This document shows positions 63,476 to 64,000 of a stretch of DNA of 64,000 bases, in pieces. The notes beneath the pieces were generated by a model. It worked only from the letters and a program-made list of their open reading frames with translations. It was not told where the DNA came from and made no database searches. The translations under genes and the position numbers were made by a program. Source of the stretch: Streptomyces flaveolus (lineage in GTDB: Bacteria > Actinomycetota > Actinomycetes > Streptomycetales > Streptomycetaceae); contig NZ_JNWV01000036.1 in assembly GCF_000716535.1 (NCBI RefSeq), forward strand, positions 189,635 through 253,634. Direction: 5' to 3'. Each line of letters opens with the position of its first letter. Position 1 is the stretch's first letter.

Positions 63476-63830
63476 AACTATCCGTCGCAGTTCAAAGCGG
63501 ACGCTGTCGCGCTGTACCAGTCGCGGCCCGAGGCGACGATCCGGCAGGTCGCCGCCGATCTGGGAATCAACCCCGAGACCCTGCGGAACTGGGTCCGGGC
63601 GGCCGGAGCGAGTCGGCCCCGGGGACGCCGGGCGGAGGTGCCGACCGAGCCGCCGGCGCCGTTGGAGGCGGAGAACACCGCCTGCGCAAGAAGGTCCGTG
63701 AGCTGAAGGAAGAGCGCGAGATCCTGCGGAAGACGGCGAAGTATTTCGCCGGGGAGACGCGCTGTGAACCGCTTCCAGTTCGTCGCCGACCATCAGCGCC
63801 GTTACGGCGTGAAGCGGCTGTGCACAACCT
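63476..63830 (+). pseudogene. IS3-family OrfA remnant and start of OrfB
   Basis: YPSQFKADAVALYQSRPEAT, IRQVAADLGINPETLRNWVR and, in another frame, KKVRELKEEREILRKTAKYF: the HTH and leucine-zipper of IS3-group OrfA. The start of OrfB follows (VNRFQFVADHQRRYGVKRLC) and ends at about 63825. A frameshift splits OrfA near 63680. Its catalytic part is missing. Confidence 0.8.
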
Positions 63831-64000
63831 CGTCCTCGCCGGATGACCGGGAAAGAACGCTGGTCAACTGGCATGTCGTAGATCATTACGGGACATCGCT
63901 TAGGGCTTGCAGATCATCAATGTGTTGCTTCCGGCTTCGGGGCTCGTTGGTGTGGTATGCGCATCTCGGTCGAGGCCCGTACCCAACTCTCCATGAAATT
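63831..64000. other. Unassigned right edge
   Basis: Below-average GC. An ATG at 63958 (MRISVEARTQLSMK) may open another gene that runs past the edge; too short to judge. Confidence 0.25.

Overview
The window looks like part of a Streptomyces (or very close actinomycete) chromosome. It is high-GC throughout, with G/C-ending codons, many GTG starts, TAT and Sec export signals, and several small protein families typical of streptomycetes (DUF6207, GPP34, LexA-like HTH, DUF4331). The density of broken genes and at least eight different insertion-sequence relics points to accessory DNA, probably a chromosome arm. The subtelomeric placement is inference; no telomere or origin is seen.

Layout. 1-5.6 kb: a secreted protein with a C-terminal phospholipase A2 domain running off the left edge, an IS701-type relic, an NRPS adenylation-domain relic, an intact membrane Ser/Thr kinase, and an initiator-type tRNA-Met next to a truncated peptide ABC-transporter operon. 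5.9-12.2 kb: an alcohol dehydrogenase with an internal deletion plus an SDR, an IS5 relic, and a divergent Lrp regulator / thiamine-diphosphate E1-like enzyme pair. 12.2-17.4 kb: a candidate structured RNA, a NarL-type two-component pair, a GPP34 protein and a secreted carboxylesterase. 17.5-19 kb: relics, including an ISL3 transposase. 19-28.8 kb: the best-organised block, a five-gene minus-strand operon (APC permease, two DUF1989 proteins, biotin-dependent urea/guanidine carboxylase, allophanate hydrolase) followed by a TetR gene. From published work on these families this is most likely guanidine nitrogen assimilation. A palindromic operator precedes the permease.

28.8-43 kb is a graveyard: a conjugative helicase fragment joined to a lamin-tail fragment, a Ku gene cut after 16 codons, a methyltransferase relic, an intact aminoglycoside adenylyltransferase-like gene, a second copy of the candidate RNA, a small LexA-like HTH gene, a TAT-exported flavin amine oxidase, IS5 relics, a membrane-anchored PemK/MazF-like protein, an MscL fragment, and an ATP-dependent DNA ligase of the LigD type. 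42-52.5 kb holds a DUF4331 protein and a three-repeat lectin-like protein that converge on a 36-bp perfect palindrome, a frameshifted nicotinamidase, a SUKH-like orphan, a TetR/metallo-beta-lactamase pair with two matching operators, a universal stress protein relic and NhaA. 52.8-58.7 kb has a SPFH/NfeD pair, a membrane-protein/SDR chimera and more IS relics. 58.7-62.8 kb is an intact acyl-CoA operon (crotonase, CaiB-type CoA-transferase, acetoacetyl-CoA synthetase) ending at a strong hairpin. The right edge is an IS5-family gene interrupted by an IS3-family fragment.

All calls come from reading the sequence and recalling family features. No database search was run. Fragment boundaries are approximate to tens of bases.
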